This document shows, one piece after another, positions 13,468 through 21,250 of a stretch of 24,339 nucleotides of DNA. A program made the translations under genes and the position numbers. Source of the DNA: UBA6987 sp045617825 (GTDB lineage Bacteria; Bacillota; Clostridia; Lachnospirales; Lachnospiraceae); the NCBI GenBank assembly GCA_045617825.1, contig JAZLJI010000088.1:1-24339 (forward strand), in the 5' to 3' direction. Under the pieces are notes generated by a model. That model made no database searches. It had not been told where the DNA came from and was given only the letters and a program-made list of their open reading frames with translations. Positions within the stretch are counted from its first letter, which is position 1; each line of letters begins with the position of its first letter.

Positions 13468-14166
13468 TTACTGCTCTACCGTAAACATGTTCAGCTTCTT
13501 GATCGTCTTGATGTCCTTGGCCGAGAGCATCAGTTCCTCCTCCAGCGCCTCGTTTTCCTCCAGGGGCTCGGTGGAAAAGCATACCTTGATGGAGACCGGC
13601 AGCAGAGAATCACGGTTCATGCCCGTCAGCATCCCCGCCACCCGGTTCCGCCGGTCCAGAGGATTCATCGCCGTCAGCGTCATCTGCTCCACGTGATTGC
13701 TCTGGCTCTCCAGGATGAAATTGGTCACGGTGTCAAAGGACTCCATGTGCCCGAAATACAGGTTCCGGCAGGCCTCCGGCTTCTCCAGGCTGGGCAGATC
13801 GTTGTAAAAGGTGACCGCCGCGGTCCCTCCGCCCTGCCGGATCTCCAGCATGTTCCGGACCAGCTTCCGGTACCGCCCGTCGTAGAAATACACGTAGACC
13901 CAGCTGCGGGCGAAAAAGCGGTGGCATTCCCCCGCCTGCGGGTCCGGCTCCTTTCCGCCCACGTCCAGCAGCTGGTACACCGTCACCTGCAGGGCCTCCG
14001 CCAGGTCGAACAGGGTCTCCACGTCCACCGTGATGTCACCGTTCTCATACTTGGACAGGGTCGCCTTGCTTTTATGGATCTTCTGCGCCAGCGCGTCCAG
14101 TGTATACCGCTTCAGTTTTCTGTATAAACGTATCCGTATGCCGACATGATGGTTGATATCCTGCAT
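13468..14166 (-). CDS. XRE-family transcriptional regulator with C-terminal sensory domain
   Basis: This 232-residue protein has an N-terminal lambda-repressor-type helix-turn-helix (about 8-65: IRLYRKL, LDALAQKIHKSKATLSKYEN, VETLFDLAEALQVTVYQLL). A C-terminal domain of about 150 residues that I do not recognise follows. It is rich in aromatic residues at its start (FFARSWVYVYFYDGRYRKLV) and may be a beta-rich ligand-binding fold. A GAGGTG precedes the ATG at 14166. The gene has its own promoter, with a perfect palindrome in the spacer, which suggests autoregulation. Because it sits just upstream of the cNMP operon in the same orientation, it is a candidate regulator of that operon. Confidence 0.85.
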   Translation of the reverse strand: MQDINHHVGIRIRLYRKLKRYTLDALAQKIHKSKATLSKYENGDITVDVETLFDLAEALQVTVYQLLDVGGKEPDPQAGECHRFFARSWVYVYFYDGRYRKLVRNMLEIRQGGGTAAVTFYNDLPSLEKPEACRNLYFGHMESFDTVTNFILESQSNHVEQMTLTAMNPLDRRNRVAGMLTGMNRDSLLPVSIKVCFSTEPLEENEALEEELMLSAKDIKTIKKLNMFTVEQ

Positions 14167-14193
14167 GCTTCACCTCGACAGCTATTTTATCGG

Positions 14194-14222
14194 ATAATAA
14201 CACATTTTCCGGAAAATGTCTA
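14194..14222 (-). promoter_or_regulatory. XRE-gene promoter with an 18-bp perfect palindrome in the spacer
   Basis: On the - strand, TAGACA (14222-14217), 17 nt and TATTAT (14199-14194) form a good sigma-A promoter. The palindrome ACATTTTCCGGAAAATGT occupies 14202-14219, between the two boxes and touching the -35. A dimeric repressor bound here would block RNA polymerase. Confidence 0.8.
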
Positions 14223-14263
14223 CTGAAACGAAAATTTCCGCGCCTTTTCGGCCGAAAACGGCC

Positions 14264-14698
14264 TCAGCGGACTCCGGTGCTGCCGAAGCCTCCGCGGTCC
14301 TCGCTCTCCAGATGCTCCGCCGTCACGAACTCTAACGGCGGCTGGTTCCGCATAATGCGAAACTGGCAGATCCGGTCGCCCTCTCTGACCAGCACCTCCC
14401 GGGTGGCCAGCATCGGGACGAACCACTGATCGTTGTCTCCGCAGTAGCTGCCGTCCACCACCCCGACGCTGTTGACCTGCAGCAGCCCGAAGTGCTTGAA
14501 GGTGCTGCTGCGGGGCGCGATGTGCGCCTCATAGCCCGCAGGCAGCTTCACGGCGATCCCCAGGGGGATCAGCTTCATCTCGCCGGGCTGAAAGGCCACG
14601 TCGGCCGCCGCCCGCAGATCGATCCAGTCGGATTTTCCGGCAACGTACTCCAGGGGCGGGAGCTTGGGGTTGAAATATTTGACGTACAGCGTTTCCAC
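14264..14698 (-). CDS. dut: dUTP diphosphatase (trimeric dUTPase family)
   Basis: This 144-residue enzyme hydrolyses dUTP to dUMP and PPi. The five trimeric-dUTPase motifs are in order: DLRAAAD (motif 1, near 27), APRSST (motif 2, near 61), a variant motif 3 (VNSVGVVDGSYCGDNDQW, near 76-93), RICQFRI (motif 4, near 108) and RGGFGSTG (motif 5, near 135). Motif 3 is changed from the usual GVIDxDYRGE, keeping the catalytic Asp and the Tyr. The protein is therefore probably active, though a related dCTP/dUTP enzyme is possible. It lies 5 bp after the carboxypeptidase gene and is the last gene of that operon. No strong terminator follows. There is only a GGCCG-TTTT-CGGCC stem near 14250 without a T-run. 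Confidence 0.9.
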   Translation of the reverse strand: METLYVKYFNPKLPPLEYVAGKSDWIDLRAAADVAFQPGEMKLIPLGIAVKLPAGYEAHIAPRSSTFKHFGLLQVNSVGVVDGSYCGDNDQWFVPMLATREVLVREGDRICQFRIMRNQPPLEFVTAEHLESEDRGGFGSTGVR

Positions 14699-14703
14699 GT
14701 GTC

Positions 14704-16176
14704 TTATTCCTCTCTCTTGATGCGGCTGTGGCGGCGCATTTTCTGCTTCAGGTCCCGGTTCTGCAGCGCCAGGATCATGATGGCGCCCAGGGTCAGGAAC
14801 AGCAGGACGCTCACGGCGATCAGGCCGATGACCGGGCCGGCAGAGCCGCCCACATCCTCGCCCGCGCCCTCCGTGGAGCCCTCCGCGCTCGCGGACGGAT
14901 CCGCCGTCTGTCTTTCCGTCGATTCCCTGCTTTCCTTCGGCTTTTTCGTGCTGCCGGGCTGCGTCTCCTGCCCCGAAGGCGCGGACTCGGGAGCCTCGAG
15001 CTGCAGCTTGACGCTGCAGGACGCCAGCTCGGCGCCGTCCAGCGTTAAGGACAGCTTCAGGCCGTTTCCGTCAGTGACCAGAGCCCCCTTCCAGTCCTGT
15101 CCGGCCGAAGCCTTCGGGACCAGCAGCAGGCCGTTATTGTAGGCCGTCGGCGCGCCCTCCAGACAGAAGTAGGCCTTCTCGTCCTCCAGCGCCGGCAGGA
15201 AGGCCTCCGCCTCCGCCCGCGCAGGCAGATCCACCAGAGTAAAATTATTGAAGCCGTAGTCCAGTAGCTTCCTGACGTCGCCGTAGGCGCCGTCGTTGCT
15301 GCTGCAGCGCATCACCACGGCGATATAATCCAGGTCGCCCTCCTTGGCGTACAGGACCCGGGTATAGCCGGCGGCATTGGTATAGCCGGTCTTGCCGGCC
15401 ACCGCCCGTTTGTCGTAGCGGGCAGTGTCGGATCTGAACACCTGAAAGCCGTGGGTGCAGGTCAGGACGTTGCCTCTGCCGTCGGTAAGGGTAGAGGTCG
15501 GCGAGCCGGCCAGCCGGCGGAAGGTATCGTTCTCAATGGCGCCCCACAGGATCTTCGCCATGTCGTGGGCGCTGGTCAGATGCTCCGGCCAATAGGTATT
15601 CAGCCCGTGCGGATTGCGGAAGCTGGTCTCTGCCGCTCCCAATTCCTTCGCCCTGGCGTTCATCCGATCCGCGAAGGCCGCCACGCTGCCGTCCAGATGC
15701 TCCGCGATCGCGTGGCCGATGGTATTGACCGATTCCAGGAAGAAGGCGTAAAAGCCGTCCTCCGCGGAAAAGGTCTCCCCCTCGTAAAAGCGGTAATCGT
15801 AGCCGCCGTCCTCCAGGTCCGTGACCGAGGCGTGGGACAGGGTGATGGTATCGGTGAACGGGATATTCTCGATGGCCAGCAGGGTCGTCATCACCTTGGT
15901 GATGCTGGCCGGATACAGGCGCTCGTGGATATTCTTTTCATATACGACGGTGCCGGAATTCAGCTCCACCAGGATCGCCGCCTCCGCGCCGATGTCCGGC
16001 GCCGCGGGCGCGTTCAGAAAACCCTTTGCCGCGTAAAAGCCGTGGTCGCTCCTGCCTATAGGCGTGGTCTTCAGCTGCGCGTCGGGCACGTTCGCGGCCC
16101 GGGCAGGCAGGCTCAGGGAAAGCAGCACCAGCACCAGCAGCAGGGCGCCTATGCGGCGAATGCTGTTCTTTTTCAT
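14704..16176 (-). CDS. D-alanyl-D-alanine carboxypeptidase, peptidase S11 (DacF-like), membrane-anchored
   Basis: This 490-residue exported enzyme trims the terminal D-Ala from peptidoglycan pentapeptides. It has a signal peptide (1-28), then the serine-hydrolase triad motifs S91-ITK (PASITKVMTT), S149-VN and K262-TG (AGKTGYTNAAGYT). A C-terminal PBP5-like domain follows (about 310-395). A Ser/Thr/Glu-rich linker (396-445) leads to a membrane helix (448-470) and a basic cytoplasmic tail. Most S11 enzymes use an amphipathic helix as anchor, so the long low-complexity stalk plus true membrane helix is a variation. The ATG overlaps the mrp stop by 4 bp. Confidence 0.9.
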   Translation of the reverse strand: MKKNSIRRIGALLLVLVLLSLSLPARAANVPDAQLKTTPIGRSDHGFYAAKGFLNAPAAPDIGAEAAILVELNSGTVVYEKNIHERLYPASITKVMTTLLAIENIPFTDTITLSHASVTDLEDGGYDYRFYEGETFSAEDGFYAFFLESVNTIGHAIAEHLDGSVAAFADRMNARAKELGAAETSFRNPHGLNTYWPEHLTSAHDMAKILWGAIENDTFRRLAGSPTSTLTDGRGNVLTCTHGFQVFRSDTARYDKRAVAGKTGYTNAAGYTRVLYAKEGDLDYIAVVMRCSSNDGAYGDVRKLLDYGFNNFTLVDLPARAEAEAFLPALEDEKAYFCLEGAPTAYNNGLLLVPKASAGQDWKGALVTDGNGLKLSLTLDGAELASCSVKLQLEAPESAPSGQETQPGSTKKPKESRESTERQTADPSASAEGSTEGAGEDVGGSAGPVIGLIAVSVLLFLTLGAIMILALQNRDLKQKMRRHSRIKREE

Positions 16177-17006
16177 GCTTTATCCTTCGGCAGCGTATCT
16201 TCCAGTCCGGTAAGCGCCGGTGCCTCGTAGTATTCCATTTTCCCCCGGTCGGCAAAGGCGGGCATGGCGGGATCCAGCGGCAGCGCTTCCACAAAGGGCA
16301 GCTGCTTGGACTTTGCCCATTCCTTGTTGTGACTTACCCCGAAGGGATAGATCTTCTTCCCGCAGTCCGGGCAGTTCAGGTAGCTGAAGTTCTCCACCAG
16401 GCCCAGCACCGGGATATTCATCATCTCGGCCATCTGATAGGCCTTGGAGACGATCATCTCCACCAGGCTCTGGGGCGTGGTCACCAGATAGACGCCCTCC
16501 ACCGGCAGGGACTGGAACACCGTCAGAGCCACGTCGCCGGTTCCGGGCGGCATATCCACCAGCAGATAATCCAGCTCGCCCCAGACGACCTCGCTCCAGA
16601 ACTGCTTGATCACCGTGCCCAGCACCGGGCCTCTCCAGATCACCGGCTGCGTCTCATCCTCCATCAGCAGATTGATGGACATGATCTCGATCCCGGTATC
16701 GGTCACGGCAGGCAGCATCTCCTCGCCCTTCAGGCCGGGGATCTGATCCACGCCGAACATCCGGGGGATCGAAGGACCGGTGATACCCGCGTCCAGGATG
16801 CCCACGCGGTATCCCAGCTGACGCAGTTTCACCGCCATCATCGCCGTGACGGAGGATTTGCCGACGCCGCCCTTGCCGCTGATGACGCCGATCACGTGCT
16901 TCACCCGGCTGCTCCCGTTCATGGGTGCCCGGAAATCCTGCTGCTTGGAGGGGCAGCCCTCGCAGCTTTCTCTGGTACAGGAAGTATTTGAACAATCTTT
17001 AGCCAT
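16173..17006 (-). CDS. mrp: Mrp/NBP35-family iron-sulfur carrier ATPase
   Basis: This 277-residue P-loop ATPase carries Fe-S clusters for apoprotein assembly. It has a Cys-rich N-terminus (C5, C10, C15, C18), the deviant Walker A SGKGGVGKSS (about 43-52) and the family segment GPSIPRMFG. It also has VDMPPGTGD and, near the C-terminal third, NCPDCGKK with the cluster-binding CxxC. The usual LDADxxGPS reads LDAGITGPS here, with Gly replacing Asp, a variant whose effect I cannot judge. The gene has its own strong promoter and leads an operon with a carboxypeptidase and dUTPase. In an anaerobe with many Fe-S proteins, including a six-cluster ferredoxin nearby, its role is easy to place. Confidence 0.92.
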   Translation of the reverse strand: MAKDCSNTSCTRESCEGCPSKQQDFRAPMNGSSRVKHVIGVISGKGGVGKSSVTAMMAVKLRQLGYRVGILDAGITGPSIPRMFGVDQIPGLKGEEMLPAVTDTGIEIMSINLLMEDETQPVIWRGPVLGTVIKQFWSEVVWGELDYLLVDMPPGTGDVALTVFQSLPVEGVYLVTTPQSLVEMIVSKAYQMAEMMNIPVLGLVENFSYLNCPDCGKKIYPFGVSHNKEWAKSKQLPFVEALPLDPAMPAFADRGKMEYYEAPALTGLEDTLPKDKA

Positions 17007-17044
17007 GATATGTCTCCTTTTTCGGGGATCTCCCGAATTTATTC

Positions 17045-17073
17045 AGTATACCATGTTCCCGCCGCTTTGTCAA
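17045..17073 (-). promoter_or_regulatory. Strong sigma-A promoter of mrp-dac-dut operon
   Basis: On the - strand, consensus TTGACA (17073-17068), a 17-nt spacer ending in TGG (extended -10) and TATACT (17050-17045) precede mrp. The ribosome binding site AAAGGAGA is at 17020-17013. A short hairpin, TTCGGG/CCCGAA, lies between them at 17021-17037. Confidence 0.88.
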
Positions 17074-17178
17074 AAGCTTATCCCGAAGGAGCAGACCCTG
17101 CCCGGGAGGACGGCGGAAGCGGGAAGCCGTTCCGCGCCGCGGCGGGAGCTCACGCGTCCGGCAGGGCGCGCGGAGCAG

Positions 17179-17216
17179 AAAAAGGGCTTCGGAGCAGGCG
17201 CGCCGCCCCGAAGCCC
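17179..17216 (-). terminator. Rho-independent terminator of the ceramidase-like lipoprotein gene
   Basis: On the - strand, GGGCTTCGG (17216-17208) pairs with CCGAAGCCC (17192-17184) and is followed by five T (17183-17179). It lies 37 bp after the lipoprotein stop. Confidence 0.85.
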
Positions 17217-17253
17217 TTCGCCCGTCCTCAGCCCTCAGGCCGATCCCGGGAGA

Positions 17254-19422
17254 TCATTTTTCGTAGCCCATGATCTGGAACTCGTACATCCGCACGTCAG
17301 CCCAGTCGCCGCCGTTCTGCGTGGTCCTTCCGGCGCGGATATCCTCGACGGAGCGGGTATTTTCCCCGGCTCCGACGAAGACCTTATCGATGACCAGCTT
17401 GATGTATCTGGCCGTCGTGAGGGCTTCGAAATCGCCGCCGTCAGGCTGACCGCCTCTGATGCCCGATGCGTACTGAACGCTTTCGGTAAATGCGGACGTA
17501 TCGATGGCATAATCCGCCAGCTTGGTGAATTCCACCCCGTCGACCGAGCCGTATACCGACCAGGCCTCGTTGATGCACCACTGATACGGCCACTCATAGT
17601 TGTACATATACGTGCCGGTCACGATATACTCGTCTCCCAGATCGAACAGGATATATCCGTCCTCATCCCAGGGATACTGGCAGCTCGTTCCCACGATCGG
17701 CATGGTATTGCCGTCAATGATGTTCTCAATGGGGTTCCAAACGCTCTGGGTCGCTTCCTTCCAGTACTGCGGCAGGTTCGTCACCGGGTTGATGATGTCC
17801 TTCCCCGTGGAGTAGGTGGTGGTAACGGTGGAGCCGAGGGCAAGGTTCCGCAGCGTCTTTACGGGAGCCTGCGTGGGGTTTTCTGCAGACTGAGTGGATT
17901 CCTCGGCGCCCTGCGTAGGCGCTTCGTAGGTCTCTCCGGTGGCCTGAGCCTTCAACATGCCCAGAAACATCTCCTGCAGCTTCTCCGCCGTGCCCTTTTC
18001 GTATCTGCACTGATCAGCCTCATAGCAGGTGTTATCGTAGCAGTAGTCGGCGGGGATGTAAGAATTCGAGCCGTTGCAGCAGCTCATGACCAGCGTCAGC
18101 TTCTGGTATTCGTTCGCCTTGATCGCCATGCCGTTCCGGTCGATCATTTCGTAAGGCACGCAGGCGATCCCGACGTCACCGAAGGATACGGTGCTGACGT
18201 TGAAGCCTCCCGTCGCGCCCAGCTGGCTCTTGACGATGATGGCCGACGCGTGATATACGCTGTGGATCCCGTAGGGAGCGCCGATCTCGGCAAGCCGTCC
18301 TCTTTCTCCGCTGCGCTGGAATTCCGTGTAGATGGTCTGGGCAAGATTTACCATACCGTCCATGGAATGATCGATCCTTCCGGTAAAGGCTTCCGTGGTC
18401 ACCTTTACGGGGCCGCCCTCGAGGGGCGTAAGCGCGCCGGAGAGCTCAATGACCTTGTCGCCGAAGATCTGCGCCCAGACCTTATAATCCTCCGTCAGCA
18501 TATCCTCCGGGATGCGGCTGGTGGGATTGATGTTCCCGGCAGCGCCGGTCATGTAAACGCAGTTGACGTCCTCCTTCGATTCGACGTAATCCCGGAAGGA
18601 GCCCGCGATATCCGAGGAAATATCGTATTTTTCCATGCCGCCCGTTCTGTGGGGATGCACCTGGAAGTTGGTCACCCAGATATCCTTCGCGCCTTCTCTT
18701 TTGAAGACAAGGAGCTGGATTTCATGGTCGGCCTCGGTCTCGTAGCTCTTGATGGGCGCCGAGGTAAAATCGCCGTAATTGTCTCCGGCGTAGGTCCCGT
18801 TCGTAAGGAGGTAATGCCGGCAGAAATTCAGCCCGACGATCTCGCCCTTCGCGTCGTACAGGGAGGCCTCCTTTTGATCGGCGATCGCCGCCTTCCCGGC
18901 CTCGCTCAGCGCGGCATACAGCTTGTTCAGGTAGTTGATGATACCGCTGTCGTTGCTCTGACCCACGTCAGGCGCGGAATGCGTGTGGGTCCCGGCGATC
19001 ATGATATGGCTCTCCGGCACGCCCGTCGCCCGGCTTACGGCCGCCGCGGCTTCCTTATAGTAGGCCGAATCGATGGTGTCGTTGACAAAGAGCAGGACCG
19101 TATTGTTCTCGGCGTCCGAGACCGCGATGCAGTTCGTATACAGCTTGTCCAGAACGTTCTGCGAGATCCGCTTATAGCTCGTGCCGTATCCGGCAAGCGG
19201 GACCGGATCGTCCGGGGTGATCTCGGCTCTCCCGAAGCCGACTCTCATCGTCCTGTCGAGCTCCGCCTGAGTCGGTACCTCTTCGGTGCTTTGGAGCTCC
19301 GTGCCCGGGGCCTCGGTGTCCGTTTCCCCCGTACTCACGGCGGCTTCATTTTTCGCGCCGCAGGCAGCGCACAGCGAAACGGCTAAACAAAGAATGAGCA
19401 GCAAAGAAAAGATTTTTTTCAT
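17254..19422 (-). CDS. Lipoprotein with neutral-ceramidase-like domain and discoidin-like C-terminus
   Basis: This 722-residue protein has a lipoprotein signal with Cys21 as lipid site (LCAAC) and a Thr/Glu-rich linker (30-57). A domain of the neutral/alkaline ceramidase fold follows (about 58-490: VGFGRAEITP, LAGYG, GTHTHSAPD with H145/H147, NFQVHPHRTGG with H256/H258, TGAAGNINPTS near 292-302). Next come another Thr/Pro/Glu linker (498-522) and a discoidin/F5-8 type C-like sugar-binding domain (about 525-722). In true ceramidases a Ser in GDVSPN is the nucleophile. The matching site here is GNINPT, without that Ser, so ceramide hydrolysis is doubtful. It is probably a zinc-dependent surface hydrolase acting on a glycan or lipid. 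AAGGAGGT precedes the ATG. Confidence 0.8.
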   Translation of the reverse strand: MKKIFSLLLILCLAVSLCAACGAKNEAAVSTGETDTEAPGTELQSTEEVPTQAELDRTMRVGFGRAEITPDDPVPLAGYGTSYKRISQNVLDKLYTNCIAVSDAENNTVLLFVNDTIDSAYYKEAAAAVSRATGVPESHIMIAGTHTHSAPDVGQSNDSGIINYLNKLYAALSEAGKAAIADQKEASLYDAKGEIVGLNFCRHYLLTNGTYAGDNYGDFTSAPIKSYETEADHEIQLLVFKREGAKDIWVTNFQVHPHRTGGMEKYDISSDIAGSFRDYVESKEDVNCVYMTGAAGNINPTSRIPEDMLTEDYKVWAQIFGDKVIELSGALTPLEGGPVKVTTEAFTGRIDHSMDGMVNLAQTIYTEFQRSGERGRLAEIGAPYGIHSVYHASAIIVKSQLGATGGFNVSTVSFGDVGIACVPYEMIDRNGMAIKANEYQKLTLVMSCCNGSNSYIPADYCYDNTCYEADQCRYEKGTAEKLQEMFLGMLKAQATGETYEAPTQGAEESTQSAENPTQAPVKTLRNLALGSTVTTTYSTGKDIINPVTNLPQYWKEATQSVWNPIENIIDGNTMPIVGTSCQYPWDEDGYILFDLGDEYIVTGTYMYNYEWPYQWCINEAWSVYGSVDGVEFTKLADYAIDTSAFTESVQYASGIRGGQPDGGDFEALTTARYIKLVIDKVFVGAGENTRSVEDIRAGRTTQNGGDWADVRMYEFQIMGYEK

Positions 19423-19481
19423 CGTTCACGACCTCCTTACTGATTTGCAGAACAATTGCGCACAGACCTTCAACTGCTTCG

Positions 19482-19510
19482 ATCTTACCCTGTCCGGGAG
19501 AAAATGTCAA
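19482..19510 (-). promoter_or_regulatory. Promoter of the ceramidase-like lipoprotein gene
   Basis: On the - strand, consensus TTGACA (19510-19505), a 17-nt spacer and TAAGAT (19487-19482) lie about 60 nt before the start. A small CAAAG/CTTTG hairpin overlaps the -35 side. Confidence 0.7.
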
Positions 19511-19524
19511 AGAAAACTTTGCTG

Positions 19525-20298
19525 TCATCCCCCCATCAGGCCGCTCACGACCTTCACGGCCAGCAGGATCAGCACCGCGATGACCACCGGCTTCACGATC
19601 TTCGAGCCGTTCTTCAGGGCCAGGCCGGAGCCGAGATACTGGCCGGCGACGGCCGCTGCCGCGCCGATCAGGCCCAGCAGCACGAAGACCTTGCCCTGGG
19701 ACAGACTGGTGAACATGGCGGCCACGTTGGAGCAGAGATTCGTCACCTTCACGTTGCCTCCGGCGGTGCGCACGTCCATCTTCGCCAGATTGCAGTAGAT
19801 CAGCAGCAGGAAGGTGCCGGTCCCGGGGCCGTAGAAGCCGTCATAGGTCCCGATGATCAGCGAGGCGGCCCAGATGACGGCCAGCTGCTTCCGCCGGCCG
19901 ATCTGCCCGGGTTCCTCGGGGAAGCTCTTCTGCTTTAGGACCACGAAGGCCACAAGCGGCAGCACCGGCAGCAGCAAATACTGCAGCCAGCGCTCCGAGA
20001 CCTGCAGCTGCAGTCTGGTCCCCAGGTGAGCGCCCAGCAGCGCCAGGGGAATGGAGCCGACGGCCGGCAGCCAGTCCACCTTGCCGTTTTTGATGAAGCG
20101 CGCCGTCGAGACCGTGGTCCCGATGCAGGAGGACAGCTTGTTGGTACCCAGCGCGATATGCGTGGGCAGGCCGGTCAGCAGATAGGTCGGCAGCGTGATC
20201 AGGCCTCCGCCGCCCGCGATGCCGTCCATAAAGGAGCCTAAAAATACCCCGTCTATCACGAGGAGCACCATTCCCGGTGTCAGATCTGCCGCAGTCAT
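19525..20298 (-). CDS. TSUP family (TauE/SafE) membrane transporter
   Basis: This 257-residue protein has about eight membrane helices. The TSUP signature is visible in both halves: DGIAGGGGLITLPTYLL (about 25-41) and DGFYGPGTGTFLLL (about 153-166). The half-repeats are typical of a family that exports organic or inorganic sulfur compounds such as sulfite or sulfoacetate. The substrate cannot be assigned. A GGGAGG lies about 8 nt before the ATG at 20298. It is transcribed divergently from trmO and ends 102 bp before the lipoprotein gene, which has its own promoter. Confidence 0.88.
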   Translation of the reverse strand: MTAADLTPGMVLLVIDGVFLGSFMDGIAGGGGLITLPTYLLTGLPTHIALGTNKLSSCIGTTVSTARFIKNGKVDWLPAVGSIPLALLGAHLGTRLQLQVSERWLQYLLLPVLPLVAFVVLKQKSFPEEPGQIGRRKQLAVIWAASLIIGTYDGFYGPGTGTFLLLIYCNLAKMDVRTAGGNVKVTNLCSNVAAMFTSLSQGKVFVLLGLIGAAAAVAGQYLGSGLALKNGSKIVKPVVIAVLILLAVKVVSGLMGG

Positions 20299-20330
20299 CT
20301 TCCGCCTCCCGTTTCGTACTTGCTGCCTTC

Positions 20331-20340
20331 ACTATAGCAT
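20331..20340 (-). promoter_or_regulatory. Extended -10 promoter of the TSUP gene
   Basis: On the - strand, TGCTATAGT (TATAGT at 20336-20331) is an extended -10. There is no good -35 at 17 nt. Confidence 0.55.
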
Positions 20341-20390
20341 ATTTCCCGAAGCCCTGCCACGATTTTTCTGTTTTCCTTTTGCGCTGCAGG

Positions 20391-20399
20391 TGCTATGAT
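20391..20399 (+). promoter_or_regulatory. Extended -10 promoter of trmO
   Basis: TGCTATGAT (TATGAT at 20394-20399) is an extended -10 with a poor -35. The roughly 85-nt leader contains the hairpin GGAGCCG (20430-20436)/CGGCTCC (20460-20466) before the ribosome binding site. Confidence 0.55.
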
Positions 20400-20489
20400 A
20401 GAGGCAGTCAGGCAGGAAGCCGCAGGGCCGGAGCCGCTGCGCGGCGGACCTGACCTCCCCGGCTCCGCCGCCGGAGAAAGGAAGCCGTC

Positions 20490-21155
20490 ATGAAGATCAT
20501 CGCTCATATCGAGAACAGCTACGAGGAGAAGTTCGGCGTGCCCCGGCAAAGCGGCCTGGCAGAGCACGTGCTGTCCCGGATCGTCTTTGAGCCGGAATAC
20601 CGGGTCCCCGCAGCCTTCAGAGGCCTGGAGGAGTATTCCCACCTCTGGCTGCTCTGGTGCTTTTCCGCCAATGAGGCCGCGGGCTGGTCTCCCACCGTGC
20701 GGCCCCCGGTGCTGGGCGGGAACGCGCGGAAGGGGGTATTTGCCACCAGAAGTCCCTTCCGGCCCAATCCCATCGGGCTCTCCTGCGTGAAGCTGGTGAA
20801 GCTGGAGCCGGAGGCGGCGGACGGCGCCATCCTCACGGTCTCCGGAGCAGACCTGATGAACGGCACCCCGATCTACGATATCAAGCCCTATATCCCCTAT
20901 ACGGACTGCCGGCCCGAGGCGCTGGGCAGCTTTGCCGAGGTCCACAAGGACGCCCGGCTCGCCGTCGTGATCCCGGAGGAGCTGCTGCGGCGCGTGGCGC
21001 CCGAGGAACAGGCGGGTCTTCGGGAAATGCTCTCCCTGGACCCGCGCCCCCGCTATCAGCAGGATGCCTCCCGGATCTACGGCTGTCATTTCGCCGGAAG
21101 GAACGTGCAGTTCCGGGTGGAGGACGGCGTCCTGACCGTGACGGACATTGCGTGA
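20490..21155 (+). CDS. trmO: TrmO, tRNA (t6A37-N6)-methyltransferase
   Basis: This 221-residue protein belongs to the TsaA/TrmO family. These enzymes use S-adenosylmethionine to methylate N6-threonylcarbamoyladenosine at position 37 of tRNAs that read ACN codons. The hallmark motifs are present: an N-terminal EKFGVPRQSGL segment, LEEYSHLWLLW (about 46-56), ATRSPFRPNPIGLS (about 85-98) and NGTPIYDIKPYIPY (about 124-137). Length is typical of the single-domain-plus-tail form. The start at 20490 has AAAGGA about 8 nt upstream. It is a single gene between a divergent TSUP gene and a convergent ftsH. Confidence 0.93.
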   Translation: MKIIAHIENSYEEKFGVPRQSGLAEHVLSRIVFEPEYRVPAAFRGLEEYSHLWLLWCFSANEAAGWSPTVRPPVLGGNARKGVFATRSPFRPNPIGLSCVKLVKLEPEAADGAILTVSGADLMNGTPIYDIKPYIPYTDCRPEALGSFAEVHKDARLAVVIPEELLRRVAPEEQAGLREMLSLDPRPRYQQDASRIYGCHFAGRNVQFRVEDGVLTVTDIA

Positions 21156-21190
21156 TCAGACTCCTGCGCGCTTCTCGGAGGCCGCGGGAC

Positions 21191-21232
21191 AAAAAACGGA
21201 TACCCGGGAGACCTTCCCGGATATCCGTTTTT
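21191..21232. terminator. Bidirectional terminator between trmO and ftsH
   Basis: CGGATA-C-CCGGGA pairs with TCCCGG-A-TATCCG (21197-21227, loop near 21210), with six A before and five T after. It therefore works on both strands for the convergent genes. Confidence 0.88.
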
Positions 21233-21250
21233 CTTTCTGACTGCGGCGGC

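Noticed and set aside
14245..14258. Palindrome TTTTCGGCCGAAAA as a terminator for the dut operon.
   Set aside because: The stem is short and no T-run follows on the - strand, so termination here is not supported.
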